NCBI GenBank assembly: GCA_001650895.1
Contig: LXYH01000059.1
Span: 124,001-188,000 of the forward strand
Source: Rhodobacteraceae bacterium EhC02
Lineage (GTDB): Bacteria > Pseudomonadota > Alphaproteobacteria > Rhodobacterales > Rhodobacteraceae
DNA: 64,000 nt
Reading direction: 5' to 3'
Part shown: one piece after another, positions 49,579 through 58,686 of the stretch
Position numbering within the stretch: position 1 is the stretch's first letter
Layout: each line of letters opens with the position of its first letter
Notes under the pieces: generated by a model
Told to the model about the DNA's origin: nothing
What the model saw: only the letters and a program-made list of their open reading frames with translations
Databases searched by the model: none
Made by a program: the position numbers and the translations under genes

Positions 49579-50715
49579 ATGAAACCGATTCTCGCTGCGG
49601 TCGCGGCTGTCACCATGTCAGCCGGAATGGCCAGCGCCCAGGGCATCGACCTGCCCAAGCAGCTGTCCTGGACCGCCTACGACACCGGCTCGGCCGGCTA
49701 TAACCAGGCCGTCGCCATCGGTGCGGCCCTGCAGGATGCCGCCGGCATCAACCTGCGCGTGCTGCCGGGCAAGAACGACGTGTCGCGCACCGAACCGCTG
49801 CGCCAGGGTCGCGTCGACTTCTCGGCGACCGGTGTGGGCGGCAGCTTCATGGCGCAGGAAGGCGCCTTCGATTTCGGCGCCGAAAACTGGGGCCCGCAGC
49901 CGATCCGCGTGCTGCTGGCCAACAATGGCGGCGCGATCAACCTGGCCGTGGGTGTGGCTGGCGACGAGGGCATCCAGACCTTTGCCGATCTGAAGGGCAA
50001 GCGCGTGGCCTATATCGTGGGCGCACCCGCACTGAACGTGAACACCGAAGCATACCTGGCCTATGGCGGCCTGACCTGGGATGATGTGACCCGCGTCGAA
50101 TTCGGCGGTTTCGGCGCCAGCTGGACCGGCCTGATCGAAGACCAGGTCGATGCGGCCTTTGCCTCGACCAACTCGGGCAAGGCCTATGAGGCCGCAGCCG
50201 GCCCGCGCGGCCTGTTCTGGCCGCCAATCGATCCCGCCAACACCGAAGGCCTGGCCGCGATGCAGAAGATCGCGCCCTTCTTCGCGCCGAACCTGGCGAC
50301 CGTTGGCGCCAATATCGACGGCACGCCCGGTTACCAGGGTGCGGGCTATCCCTATCCGGTGCTGATCGCGACGGATTCCACCGCCGAGGACATGGCCTAC
50401 AACATGACCAAGGCCATGGTCGAGCTGTTCCCTGCCTATGACGGCAAGGCACCGGGCATCGGTGGCTGGTCGATCGACAAGCAGGACATGGAATGGGTCG
50501 TGCCCTACCATGAAGGGGCGATCCGCTTCTTCAAGGAAAAGGGTCTGTGGACCGATGCCGCACAGGCGCACAACGACCGCCTGATCGAGCGTCAGGGCGT
50601 GCTCAAGGCCGCATGGGATGCGCTGAAGGCCGAAGCGCCCGCCGAGTGGGACGCCACATGGGCCGAAGCACGCCGCAAGGCACTGGCCGACAACGGCTTT
50701 GACGTCGTGTTCTAA
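49579..50715 (+). CDS. TAXI-family TRAP transporter solute-binding protein
   Basis: The periplasmic receptor of a TRAP transporter. The 378-residue protein has a signal peptide ending 'GMASAQG', then 'LSWTAYDTGSAGYNQAVAIG' and 'LRQGRVDFSATGVGGSFMAQ', the ligand-binding lobe features of the TAXI family, and 'TFADLKGKRVAYIVGAPALN'. Known TAXI ligands are few (mainly glutamate-like or aromatic acids), so the substrate is open. GGGAGGA gives a strong ribosome-binding site. A strong hairpin separates it from the permease, allowing excess receptor. Confidence 0.9.
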   Translation: MKPILAAVAAVTMSAGMASAQGIDLPKQLSWTAYDTGSAGYNQAVAIGAALQDAAGINLRVLPGKNDVSRTEPLRQGRVDFSATGVGGSFMAQEGAFDFGAENWGPQPIRVLLANNGGAINLAVGVAGDEGIQTFADLKGKRVAYIVGAPALNVNTEAYLAYGGLTWDDVTRVEFGGFGASWTGLIEDQVDAAFASTNSGKAYEAAAGPRGLFWPPIDPANTEGLAAMQKIAPFFAPNLATVGANIDGTPGYQGAGYPYPVLIATDSTAEDMAYNMTKAMVELFPAYDGKAPGIGGWSIDKQDMEWVVPYHEGAIRFFKEKGLWTDAAQAHNDRLIERQGVLKAAWDALKAEAPAEWDATWAEARRKALADNGFDVVF

Positions 50716-50734
50716 GAAGGGTCTGTAACCCTTT

Positions 50735-50763
50735 CGCCCGGCCGGAGTATCTTCGGCCGGGCG
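50735..50763 (+). terminator. Hairpin between TRAP receptor and permease genes
   Basis: A perfect 10-bp GC stem (50735-50744 with 50754-50763) and 9-nt loop, 20 bp after the receptor stop. No T-run; likely a partial terminator or mRNA 3'-end stabiliser that raises receptor over permease. Confidence 0.6.
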
Positions 50764-50883
50764 TCTTGACGATGTGACCCCATTTCCACGCGGCGCCCGA
50801 GCTGCGGCCGCCCCGGGGCGCATCGCGCGCACCACGGTGCTGCGTGATCCTGACAAGACCCCCGACAAGACCAAGGACAAGCC

Positions 50884-52881
50884 ATGAGCAGTGCGAAACC
50901 TTCCGCCGAAGCAACGAAACCCGCGTTCGAGGAGGTCGCCATCGACGGCTCGACCCCGGCGGAACGGATCGGCGGGCTGGCGCGCTGGGTGGTGATCACG
51001 GGGACACTGGCGGGCCTCGTGCTTGTGGTGCACCAGCTCTTCAACCTGAAATTCATGGGGATCGTGCTGATCGACGGGCGCTATCTCTATATTCTGGGCG
51101 GGCTTTTCCTGGCGCTCAGTTTCCTGATCTTCCAGATGCGCGGCGGCAAGGGCGGACAGCCCACGATCCTGGACTGGATCCTGTTTGCCCTGTCACTGGG
51201 ATGTACCGCCTACCTCGGACAGACCGCGCAGATGAACCTCTCGCAGGGCTGGGAATATGCCGCCCCGATCGAGGCGCAATACGTGGCGGTCCTGTTCTTC
51301 TTCCTCATCCTCGAGGCGACGCGCCGCGCGGGCGGTCTGGTCCTGTTCCTGATCGTGACTCTTTTCGCCTTCTATCCGACTTTCGCGGGCCATATGCCCG
51401 ATCCCTTCACTGGATTTCAGAGCACCTTCATGCAGACGGTGCCCTATCACATCTTTTCGGCCGAAAGCAGCTTCGGCATCCCGATGAAAGCCTTCGGCGG
51501 CGTGGTGATCGGCTTCATCCTCTTCGGCGCGGTGCTGCAACGCACGGGCGGGGGGCAGTTCTTCAACGATCTGGCGCTGGGGCTGGTCGGCGGGTATCGC
51601 GGCGGGGCGGCCAAGGTGTCGATCTTTGCCAGCGGTTTCATGGGCTCGATGTCGGGCTCTGTCATCTCGAACGTGCTGACCACGGGGGCGGTGTCGATCC
51701 CCGCGATGCGCAAGACCGGATTTTCGGCCAAGACCGCCGCCGCGACCGAGGCCTGCGCCTCGACCGGGGGCGTGCTGATGCCGCCGATCATGGGGGCCAC
51801 GGCCTTCGTGATGGCCTCGTTCCTGTCGCGCCCCTATGTCGACATCGCGCTGGCCGCTGCCATCCCGAGCATCCTGTTCTACTGGGGCCTTTTCACCCAG
51901 ATCGATGCCTATTCCGCCCGGCGCGGCCTGCGTGGCCTGCCCAAGCCCGATCTGCCGGTGCTGCGCGACGTGATGAAGGAAGGCTGGCCCTATATCTTCG
52001 TCTTCGCGCTTTTGCTGTTCATGATGATCGTGATGCGCCGCGAAACTTCGGCCCCGTTCTATGCCACGGTGCTGCTGCTGGTGGTGAACCAGTTCCGCTC
52101 CAGCCACAGGCTGGATCTGCAGAAACTGACCAACATGATCGTCGGCGTCGGCATGGGCCTTGCCGAACTGACCGCGATCCTTCTGGGCGTGGGCCTGATC
52201 GTCGGCTCGTTCTCGGCCACGGGTCTTGCGGGCACGCTGGTGAACGAACTGGTCTTCATCGCGGGCGACAACACGCTGGTTCTGGTGCTGATGGGCGCGA
52301 TCACGGCCTTCATCTTCGGCATGGGGATGACGGTAACGGCCTGCTACATCTTCCTTGCGGTCGTGCTGGCCCCCGCGCTCGAGGCGGGCGGGTTGAACCA
52401 GTTGGCGGTGCATCTGTTCATCCTTTACTGGGGCATGGTCAGCTTCATCACCCCGCCCGTGGCGCTGGGGGCTTTTGCCGCCTCGACCATGGCCGGATCG
52501 AACCCGATCGCCACAGGCTTCGAGGCGATGCGCCTTGGCGGCGTGATCTACATCATGCCCTTCTTCTTCGTGCTGAACCCCGCGCTTGTCGGTCAGGCCC
52601 CGGCATGGGAGGTGGCGGTCGCCCTGTCCTGCGCCATGGTGGGTGTGCTGATGATCTCGGCCTCGTTGCAGGGCTATGTCAGCCTTGTCGGACCGATCCG
52701 GGGGGCCATGGCCTTGCCGTTGCGCGTGATGCTGTTCATCGGCGGCGTTCTGATCGCCAAGCCCAAGACGGATCTGCTGGCGCTCAGCTATGGCGCGTCA
52801 TTCCTGTTGGGCCTGGCGATCTGTGCCTTGCCGCTATGGGTCGCCTGGCGCGCACGGCTTGCAGAGCCGCGCGCGGCCTGA
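50884..52881 (+). CDS. TRAP transporter fused permease (4TM+12TM)
   Basis: A 665-residue inner-membrane protein that joins the small (DctQ-like) and large (DctM-like) TRAP subunits, the usual form for TAXI systems. The N-terminal four helices span about residues 30-160; the DctM part begins near 'VLFLIVTLFAFYPTFAG' and includes 'GAAKVSIFASGFMGSMSGSV' and 'TTGAVSIPAMRKTGF', the conserved substrate/sodium region. A long open frame in another phase is not coding. Works with the receptor encoded just upstream. Confidence 0.93.
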   Translation: MSSAKPSAEATKPAFEEVAIDGSTPAERIGGLARWVVITGTLAGLVLVVHQLFNLKFMGIVLIDGRYLYILGGLFLALSFLIFQMRGGKGGQPTILDWILFALSLGCTAYLGQTAQMNLSQGWEYAAPIEAQYVAVLFFFLILEATRRAGGLVLFLIVTLFAFYPTFAGHMPDPFTGFQSTFMQTVPYHIFSAESSFGIPMKAFGGVVIGFILFGAVLQRTGGGQFFNDLALGLVGGYRGGAAKVSIFASGFMGSMSGSVISNVLTTGAVSIPAMRKTGFSAKTAAATEACASTGGVLMPPIMGATAFVMASFLSRPYVDIALAAAIPSILFYWGLFTQIDAYSARRGLRGLPKPDLPVLRDVMKEGWPYIFVFALLLFMMIVMRRETSAPFYATVLLLVVNQFRSSHRLDLQKLTNMIVGVGMGLAELTAILLGVGLIVGSFSATGLAGTLVNELVFIAGDNTLVLVLMGAITAFIFGMGMTVTACYIFLAVVLAPALEAGGLNQLAVHLFILYWGMVSFITPPVALGAFAASTMAGSNPIATGFEAMRLGGVIYIMPFFFVLNPALVGQAPAWEVAVALSCAMVGVLMISASLQGYVSLVGPIRGAMALPLRVMLFIGGVLIAKPKTDLLALSYGASFLLGLAICALPLWVAWRARLAEPRAA

Positions 52882-52923
52882 CACGATCCCCGCGACAAGA
52901 CCCCGCATAACCGGAAGACCCAG

Positions 52924-54492
52924 ATGATCACGATCAACCCGCCTTCATCCGGCACCCCGCCGACGCGCAGCATCGTTGAGGCCATCCGCGACAATGCCCG
53001 CGCGCATCCTGACAAGCTGGCGCTGGTCTGCGGGCAAACCCGGCTGACATGGGCTGCATTCGATGCGCAGATGAACCGTGTCGCGAACCTGCTTCTGGGG
53101 CAGGGGATGCAGAAGGGCGACCGCATCGCGATCCTGTCGCCCAATTCGGCCGATTACGCGGTGCTGTTCATGGGCATCCTGCGCGCCGGGGGCTGTGTCA
53201 CGCCGCTATCCACGATGGCTTCGGGCGAGGCTTTGCAGAAGATGCTGGCCGATTGCAGCGCGCGCGCGATTTTCGTGGCCCGGCAATACCTTGATCTGGT
53301 GGCGGATTTCCTGGGCGACATGGAGATCGAGCGCTACGCGATGGATTTCGCCGCCCCCGGATACACCTGCATGGCGCAGGCACTGGAGGCATCAGCCACG
53401 ACCGACCCAATGGTGCCGATCGATCTGAGGGATGCCTTCAACCTGATCTATTCCTCGGGCACCACGGGCACGCCAAAGGGCATCCTGCATGATCACTGGA
53501 TGCGCGCCGCACAGATGGACCGGGTCACGCCCAATGGCTATGACGACAACGCGCGCACGCTGATTTCCACGCCGCTCTATTCCAACACCACGATCGTGTC
53601 CTTTGTCCCCACGCTCTTTGGGGGATCGACCGTCTACCTGATGCCCAAGTTCGACGCGCGCGAATATCTCGGCATCGTGCAGGCGGAACGCATCACCCAC
53701 ACCATGCTGGTGCCCGTGCAATACAAGCGCATCATGGATGTGCCGGATTTCGATGCCTTCGACCTGTCCTCGATGCGGGTGAAATTCTCGACCTCGGCGC
53801 CGCTGCGCGCGGATGTGAAGGCCGATGTACTGGCGCGTTTTCCGGGCAAGCTGATGGAATACTATGGGCTGACCGAAGGCGGCGGCGTCACCCTTCTGGT
53901 CGCGGATGAACATCCCGACAAGCTGCATACCGTGGGCAAGCTGGCCCCGGGCAACGATATCCGCCTGATCGACACCGAAGGCCGCGAGGTGCCGCAAGGC
54001 CAGGTCGGCGAGATCTGCGGGCGCGGTCCCACGATGATGGCGGGCTATTTCGGCCGCGATGACCTGACCCGCGACTACATCTGGCGGAACGAAACCGGAG
54101 AGGTCTATTTCCGCTCGGGCGACATGGGCCATTTCGATGCAGACGGGTTCCTTGTCCTGTCCGACCGCAAGAAGGACATGATCATCTCGGGCGGGTTGAA
54201 CATCTATGCCAATGACCTGGAACTGGTGCTTCTGGCCGATCCCGATGTGACCGATGCCGCCGTGATCGGCGTCCCATCCGAGCAATGGGGCGAGACGCCT
54301 TACGGGCTTGTGGTGCTGCGCAACGGCGCCACACGCAGCCTTGAGCAGATCCGCACCGAGGCCAACGCGAAGCTGGGCAAAAGCCAGCGCCTGTCCGGGC
54401 TGGAAGCGCGGGACGAGTTGCCGCGCTCGACCATCGGAAAGATCCTGAAACGTGAATTGCGCGCGCCCTATTGGGCCGAGGCGCCAAGCTGA
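52924..54492 (+). CDS. Class I adenylate-forming enzyme (acyl-CoA synthetase-like)
   Basis: A 522-residue ANL-superfamily ligase that activates a carboxylate as AMP ester and usually forms the CoA thioester. Motif A3 'IYSSGTTGTPKGI' (about residue 178), A5 'MEYYGLTEGGG', A8 'YFRSGDMGHFDADGFLVLSD' with 'RKKDMIISGG', and the C-terminal Lys in 'PRSTIGKILKREL' are all intact. The acid is unknown. It lies 42 bp after the TRAP permease and 15 bp before the ThDP enzyme, which suggests a shared catabolic route. Confidence 0.9.
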   Translation: MITINPPSSGTPPTRSIVEAIRDNARAHPDKLALVCGQTRLTWAAFDAQMNRVANLLLGQGMQKGDRIAILSPNSADYAVLFMGILRAGGCVTPLSTMASGEALQKMLADCSARAIFVARQYLDLVADFLGDMEIERYAMDFAAPGYTCMAQALEASATTDPMVPIDLRDAFNLIYSSGTTGTPKGILHDHWMRAAQMDRVTPNGYDDNARTLISTPLYSNTTIVSFVPTLFGGSTVYLMPKFDAREYLGIVQAERITHTMLVPVQYKRIMDVPDFDAFDLSSMRVKFSTSAPLRADVKADVLARFPGKLMEYYGLTEGGGVTLLVADEHPDKLHTVGKLAPGNDIRLIDTEGREVPQGQVGEICGRGPTMMAGYFGRDDLTRDYIWRNETGEVYFRSGDMGHFDADGFLVLSDRKKDMIISGGLNIYANDLELVLLADPDVTDAAVIGVPSEQWGETPYGLVVLRNGATRSLEQIRTEANAKLGKSQRLSGLEARDELPRSTIGKILKRELRAPYWAEAPS

Positions 54493-54507
54493 TCCGAAAG
54501 GCACGAC

Positions 54508-56076
54508 ATGACCGACAAGACAGACCCCGCCGTGAACGGCGCCGAAAGCCTTGTACACACGCTGCTGGCCGCTGGCGTGGACACCTGCTTTTCCAACCCC
54601 GGCACATCCGAGATGCATTTCGTGGCAGCCCTTGACCATATCCCCGGCATGCGTTCGGTCCTGACCCTGCAGGAGGGTGTCGCGACAGGTGCCGCCGATG
54701 GCTATTACCGCATGGCCGGCAAGGCCGCCTGTACGCTGCTGCATCTGGGGCCGGGTCTGGCCAATGGCCTGTCGAACCTGCACAACGCCAAGAAGGCGGG
54801 CTCGGGCGTGCTCAACATCATCGGGGAACATGCCGAAACCCATATCACGCTGGATGCGCCCCTGACCTCGGACATTCAGGGCATCGCACGACCTGTATCC
54901 CATTGGGTCCATACATCGACGGATGTCGCCAGCCTGGGCCGGGATGCGGCGCAGGCCGTGCAGGCGGCCAATACCGCGCCGGGGCAGGTGGCCGCGCTGA
55001 TCCTGCCCAGCGATACGGCCTGGACCGAAGGGGGCGTGGTGGCCGCACCGCTGCCCGCCACGCCGCGTCCTGATTTCGACCGCAGCCAGCTGGAGGCGGC
55101 GATTGCCGCGCTGCAGGGCCCCGACAGCCTGCTGCTGCTGGGCGGCGGCGCGCTGACCGAAGCCAATCTGGAACTGGCCGGACGCATCAGCGCGGCGACT
55201 GGTTGCGCGTTGCTGTCGGAATGGGCCAATGCGCGGATGGAACGCGGGGCAGGGCGCGTCAGTGTCGCGCGCGTGCCCTATCCGATCGATCAGGCGCTGC
55301 ACGTGCTGGCCCCCTTCAAGCGCATCGTGCTGCTGGGCGCGCGTGCCCCCATCGGCTTTTTCGCCTATCCCGGCAAACCTGCGGTGCTGACAGCGGAAGG
55401 CGCACAGATCATCACGCTGGCTGAAACCGGAAGCGATCTGGCAGGCGCACTGGACGCCATATGCGAGGCGGCGGGCGCAAGCGAAACAACCCCCGCCCAT
55501 GTGGCCGAGGCAAGCCTGCCGGACCTGCCCACGGGCAGCTTGAACCCCGACACCATCGCCGCGGTGCTGGGGCGGGCAATCCCGCAGGATGCCGTCATCG
55601 TGGACGAATCCGTGACCACCGGGCGCGGGTTCTTCAAGGCGACGCAGGGCGCACCGCGCCACACCTGGCTGAACAACTGCGGCGGATCGATCGGCTATGG
55701 CCTGCCCGTGGCCATCGGGGCGGCGATTGCCGCGCCGGGGCGAAAGATCATGGCGCTGACCGGCGACGGATCGGCCATGTACACGCTGCAGGCCCTCTGG
55801 ACCATGGCGCGGGAAAATCTGGATATCACCATCGTGATCTTCGCCAATCGCAGCTACCGCATCCTTAGGGGCGAATTGACGAATGTCGGCGTCGGCAATC
55901 CCGGCCCGCGTGCCATCGACATGCTGTCGCTGGACCGACCAAACCTGGACTGGGTGCAGATGGCGCGCGGCATGGGCGTCGAGGCCGAAGCGGTAACCGA
56001 TTGCGCGGGGCTGGACGCCGCCTTGCAGGCGGGTCTGGCCAGTGACGGCCCCTACCTGATCGAGGCGATCTTCTGA
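54508..56076 (+). CDS. Thiamine-diphosphate enzyme (acetolactate synthase-like)
   Basis: A 522-residue ThDP enzyme related to acetolactate synthase large subunit and benzoylformate decarboxylase. 'CFSNPGTSEMHFVAALD' and the catalytic Glu in 'TLQEGVATGAADGYYRMAG' are in the Pyr domain; 'TGDGSAMYTLQALWTM' to 'IFANRSY' is the Mg/ThDP-binding GDG-N motif. It probably decarboxylates or ligates a 2-oxo acid. The FAD region is not obvious, and no small regulatory subunit is adjacent, which argues against a biosynthetic acetolactate synthase. Confidence 0.85.
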   Translation: MTDKTDPAVNGAESLVHTLLAAGVDTCFSNPGTSEMHFVAALDHIPGMRSVLTLQEGVATGAADGYYRMAGKAACTLLHLGPGLANGLSNLHNAKKAGSGVLNIIGEHAETHITLDAPLTSDIQGIARPVSHWVHTSTDVASLGRDAAQAVQAANTAPGQVAALILPSDTAWTEGGVVAAPLPATPRPDFDRSQLEAAIAALQGPDSLLLLGGGALTEANLELAGRISAATGCALLSEWANARMERGAGRVSVARVPYPIDQALHVLAPFKRIVLLGARAPIGFFAYPGKPAVLTAEGAQIITLAETGSDLAGALDAICEAAGASETTPAHVAEASLPDLPTGSLNPDTIAAVLGRAIPQDAVIVDESVTTGRGFFKATQGAPRHTWLNNCGGSIGYGLPVAIGAAIAAPGRKIMALTGDGSAMYTLQALWTMARENLDITIVIFANRSYRILRGELTNVGVGNPGPRAIDMLSLDRPNLDWVQMARGMGVEAEAVTDCAGLDAALQAGLASDGPYLIEAIF

Positions 56077-56093
56077 TCCGGTTGCCGGATCAG
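56073..56093. terminator. Bidirectional hairpin containing both stop codons of convergent genes
   Basis: CTGATCCGG-TTG-CCGGATCAG: a perfect 9-bp stem that holds the TGA of the ThDP enzyme (56074-56076) and, on the other strand, the TGA of the MFS/spermidine synthase-like gene (56092-56090). Confidence 0.6.
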
Positions 56094-57634
56094 TAGCTTT
56101 CCGCGCCGATCAACCGGTCGATGGGCGCATAATCGTCGGTCAGAACGATCGGCGCGCGCAGCGACTTGATCTGTTCCACCGCCTCGGCGGGGATGCGTCC
56201 GAAGGTGATGGGCAAGGGCGACATGCCCCGCAGCAAATCCGTGTCGGTAGGGCTGAACCCCGCGGCGATGATATTGATCATCCGTTCGCCCGGTTCGGGG
56301 CGACGCGCCTCGGTCCAGACCTCGACATGGGGGAAAACCTGCTCGAGCGTATGGACCAGCGACATCAGCGCGATCATGCGGTCGGCGTGGTCGATCACGT
56401 TCATCAGGTAGACGCCATCCTCGGTCAGGTGATCGCGCACCAGTTCAAAGAATTCCCGTGTCACCAGATGCGCGGGCACGGCTATATCGGTAAAGGCGTC
56501 GCCGATGATCACATCATATCGGCTGCCGTCGGTGCGCAGCGCGGTGCGGGCATCCTGGTTCAGGATGCGCGTCCCGGCAGGATCGAACCAGAAATCTCGG
56601 ATCGCCACCTCGGTCACGGTCGGGTCGATCTCGGCCACCGTGACGGAGGGGCGCGGATCCATCGTGGACCATTTGCGCGGCACGGTAAAGGTGCCGCCCC
56701 CGATGAAGAACGCCGAGAAATCGGTGCCGCCCATCCGCTCTTGTGCCAGCAGGTCCAGCAGGGCGGCGTGATCGTAGAAGATGACGCCCGGCAGGTCGCG
56801 CGCCGAGACGCCATGCACCAGATGGTCCAGCACCATCATGCGGACGGGGCTGTCCGGATCGGCCGAGACATCTTCGACCCGGATGCAGAAGTAATCGCTT
56901 TCCTCGGTACAGGGCGAGGGTTGCGCCACCGTGGCTCCGGCCAGCAGCAAACCCACAAGCGTGGCAAGACCCGCCACCAGCATCCCCGACGGATCGCCCG
57001 CGCGCCGCGCCAGCCACAGCAACAACAGCGCCGCGACAAGATAGCAGACCGTCACCAAGGCCAGCGTGCCCACGGACCCGAGCCAGGCCACGAAGACGAA
57101 CCCGGCCAGAAGCGTGCCCGCAATCGCGCCGATCGCGCCCGAGGCGAACATCGCCCCCAGCGCGCGCCCCGATTGTTCAGGCGCCGCCGCGACCGAGATC
57201 TGCGCCAGCACGGGCGCCGGAATGCCGGCAAAGAACGACGGCAGGAAGAACGCGATCATGCAAAGCGCGACAATGGCGCCGATCGGGTTCGAGATATGCG
57301 GCAGAAGGATATCCGCGCCGCTGCGCAGAACGAACACGGCCAGCGCCGTGGTCAGGCCCGCCCCCAGCATGGACCAGCCCGTCCACAAAAGCGCGCGCGG
57401 GGCCGGCATCTCGGCGATGCGGCCACCCGCCCAATGCCCTGCCGAAAACCCGGCCAGCACCACCGCGATGATCGAGGTCCATGTATAAAGCGACATGCCC
57501 ACATAAGGCGCCAGCATCCGGCCTGCCACGATCTCGACCACCAGCGAGGCGGCCGAGACGGCAGCCTGCAGAACCACAAGAAGCGCAACGCTGGGCAGGA
57601 CCGAAGGACGATCTTCCATCATGGTCAATGGCAT
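56090..57634 (-). CDS. Fused MFS / spermidine synthase-like membrane protein
   Basis: A 514-residue protein joining about eight membrane helices (residues 15-260) to a cytoplasmic domain of spermidine-synthase fold (about 290-510). 'FFIGGGTFTVPRKW' is at the nucleotide-loop position and 'GDAFTDIAVPAHLVTREFFE' at the active-site region. The GGGDG motif and the active-site Asp of genuine spermidine synthases are changed, so polyamine synthesis is doubtful. Start chosen at the ATG at 57634, ahead of 'EDRPSVLPSVALLVV'; the upstream extension is not membrane-like. Confidence 0.8.
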   Translation of the reverse strand: MPLTMMEDRPSVLPSVALLVVLQAAVSAASLVVEIVAGRMLAPYVGMSLYTWTSIIAVVLAGFSAGHWAGGRIAEMPAPRALLWTGWSMLGAGLTTALAVFVLRSGADILLPHISNPIGAIVALCMIAFFLPSFFAGIPAPVLAQISVAAAPEQSGRALGAMFASGAIGAIAGTLLAGFVFVAWLGSVGTLALVTVCYLVAALLLLWLARRAGDPSGMLVAGLATLVGLLLAGATVAQPSPCTEESDYFCIRVEDVSADPDSPVRMMVLDHLVHGVSARDLPGVIFYDHAALLDLLAQERMGGTDFSAFFIGGGTFTVPRKWSTMDPRPSVTVAEIDPTVTEVAIRDFWFDPAGTRILNQDARTALRTDGSRYDVIIGDAFTDIAVPAHLVTREFFELVRDHLTEDGVYLMNVIDHADRMIALMSLVHTLEQVFPHVEVWTEARRPEPGERMINIIAAGFSPTDTDLLRGMSPLPITFGRIPAEAVEQIKSLRAPIVLTDDYAPIDRLIGAESY

Positions 57635-57796
57635 GTGCAGGTTTCTCCGAGGGATGCGATGCTTGAATCCAGTTGCGACAAAAGCGGCGGTCCTGCAAGC
57701 CGTAATCTGGCACCAACCATTCAAAAACCCGCAAGTGTGAACCTGCGGGCGCAAAGTGGATTGACGATGGCGGAAAAGCGGCCGTGACGCGGGGCG

Positions 57797-58366
57797 TCAG
57801 CGGCCCCAGCTGCGGATCGGGCCGCAATCCATATGCACGAAATTCGAACGCGAATAGCTGCCCACGCCCCCGGCGCGGCATGCGGCGGCGGCGCGTGCCA
57901 TCTGCCCGACCGAGCGGGACGCCAGACGCAGGTCAGCCGCCTGACCCTGCAGATGCAGAGAGTTGCGCGCCACACCCGACGAATTGGAGCGCAGCATCGC
58001 GTTGGTCTTGGGGCTGCGATAGCCCGACAGCAGAAGGTAGGGTTCGTTCACATCCAGCAGGTTATGCGCAGCGGCCATGATGTCGATGGTGCGCAGATCC
58101 ATGTTCTTGATGTCGTTGGTCCGCCAGTCGCGCATGAAATGGTTGATCTCGGCCACGGCGTCCTTGATGTATTCACCTTCGACCCAATAGATCGTGTCCA
58201 GCCTTTCGCCGGTCCGCCCGGAATACATCTTGATACGCCGGATATCACCGCTGCGGCGCAGGAAGCCTGCTGCACTGGAGTAGGTCGGAGCCGCTGTCAG
58301 AGCCGTTGCCGCGAAAACACCAAGAAGGCTGCGCCGCGAAATGCTCGAGGAGGTGTCGTCAGTCAT
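57797..58366 (-). CDS. DUF882 (YcbK/MepK-like) exported peptidase
   Basis: A 189-residue Tat-exported protein (twin-Arg in 'SISRRSLLGVFAATAL'). The M15/DUF882 zinc site is complete: 'LLSGYRSPKTNAML', His and Asp in 'HLQGQAADLRL', and His in 'NFVHMDCGP'. The E. coli relative MepK (YcbK) cleaves 3-3 cross-links made by L,D-transpeptidases, and its gene lies beside ldtD (ycbB). The same pairing is seen here: it is divergent from an LdtD-like gene. Confidence 0.87.
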   Translation of the reverse strand: MTDDTSSSISRRSLLGVFAATALTAAPTYSSAAGFLRRSGDIRRIKMYSGRTGERLDTIYWVEGEYIKDAVAEINHFMRDWRTNDIKNMDLRTIDIMAAAHNLLDVNEPYLLLSGYRSPKTNAMLRSNSSGVARNSLHLQGQAADLRLASRSVGQMARAAAACRAGGVGSYSRSNFVHMDCGPIRSWGR

Positions 58367-58686
58367 GGTACGCGTCTGTCCCGTCGCTTGCCTGTGGTCC
58401 CGTGATGTTACACGGGGGTTCTGCCATCCATCCCCAGATGATGCGTAATCTATGGCAGATAAGGAATCATGAACCAACCCGTGAATTCGCAGTTTTTCCA
58501 CTCGCAAGCCCTTTTCGGCAAAAACTCGCCAATCGGGGCCCGGCGGCACGGATTCCCGGCCAAGCGATGCAAGCGTGCACCACCCCACGACCTGCGATGC
58601 CCCATGACAAAATGTGAGTGGACAAATTCCACGGCTGTTTTCACATGGGAATACAAGGTTTTGACATTTACAGAGTGAGGAACGCA
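58367..58686. other. Divergent intergenic region between the MepK-like and LdtD-like genes
   Basis: About 320 bp that should hold both promoters. A nested inverted repeat lies at 58612-58646: outer ATGTGA/TCACAT, inner GTGGA-CAAAT-TCCAC. TTGACA at 58661-58666 is too close to the ATG at 58687 to serve as its -35. A 69-codon frame (58469-58678) is weakly supported and not called. Confidence 0.4.

Noticed and set aside
50844-52910. A 688-codon frame overlapping the TRAP permease in another phase
   Set aside because: The overlapping frame gives a Gly/Arg-rich product with no membrane segments, whereas the annotated frame encodes a full TRAP permease.
58661-58666. TTGACA as -35 of the LdtD-like gene
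   Set aside because: A -10 at normal spacing would fall on the start codon at 58687.
58469-58678. A 69-codon frame just upstream of the LdtD-like gene
   Set aside because: The AAGGA is only three bases from its ATG, the product has no motif, and the region must hold the promoters of two divergent genes.
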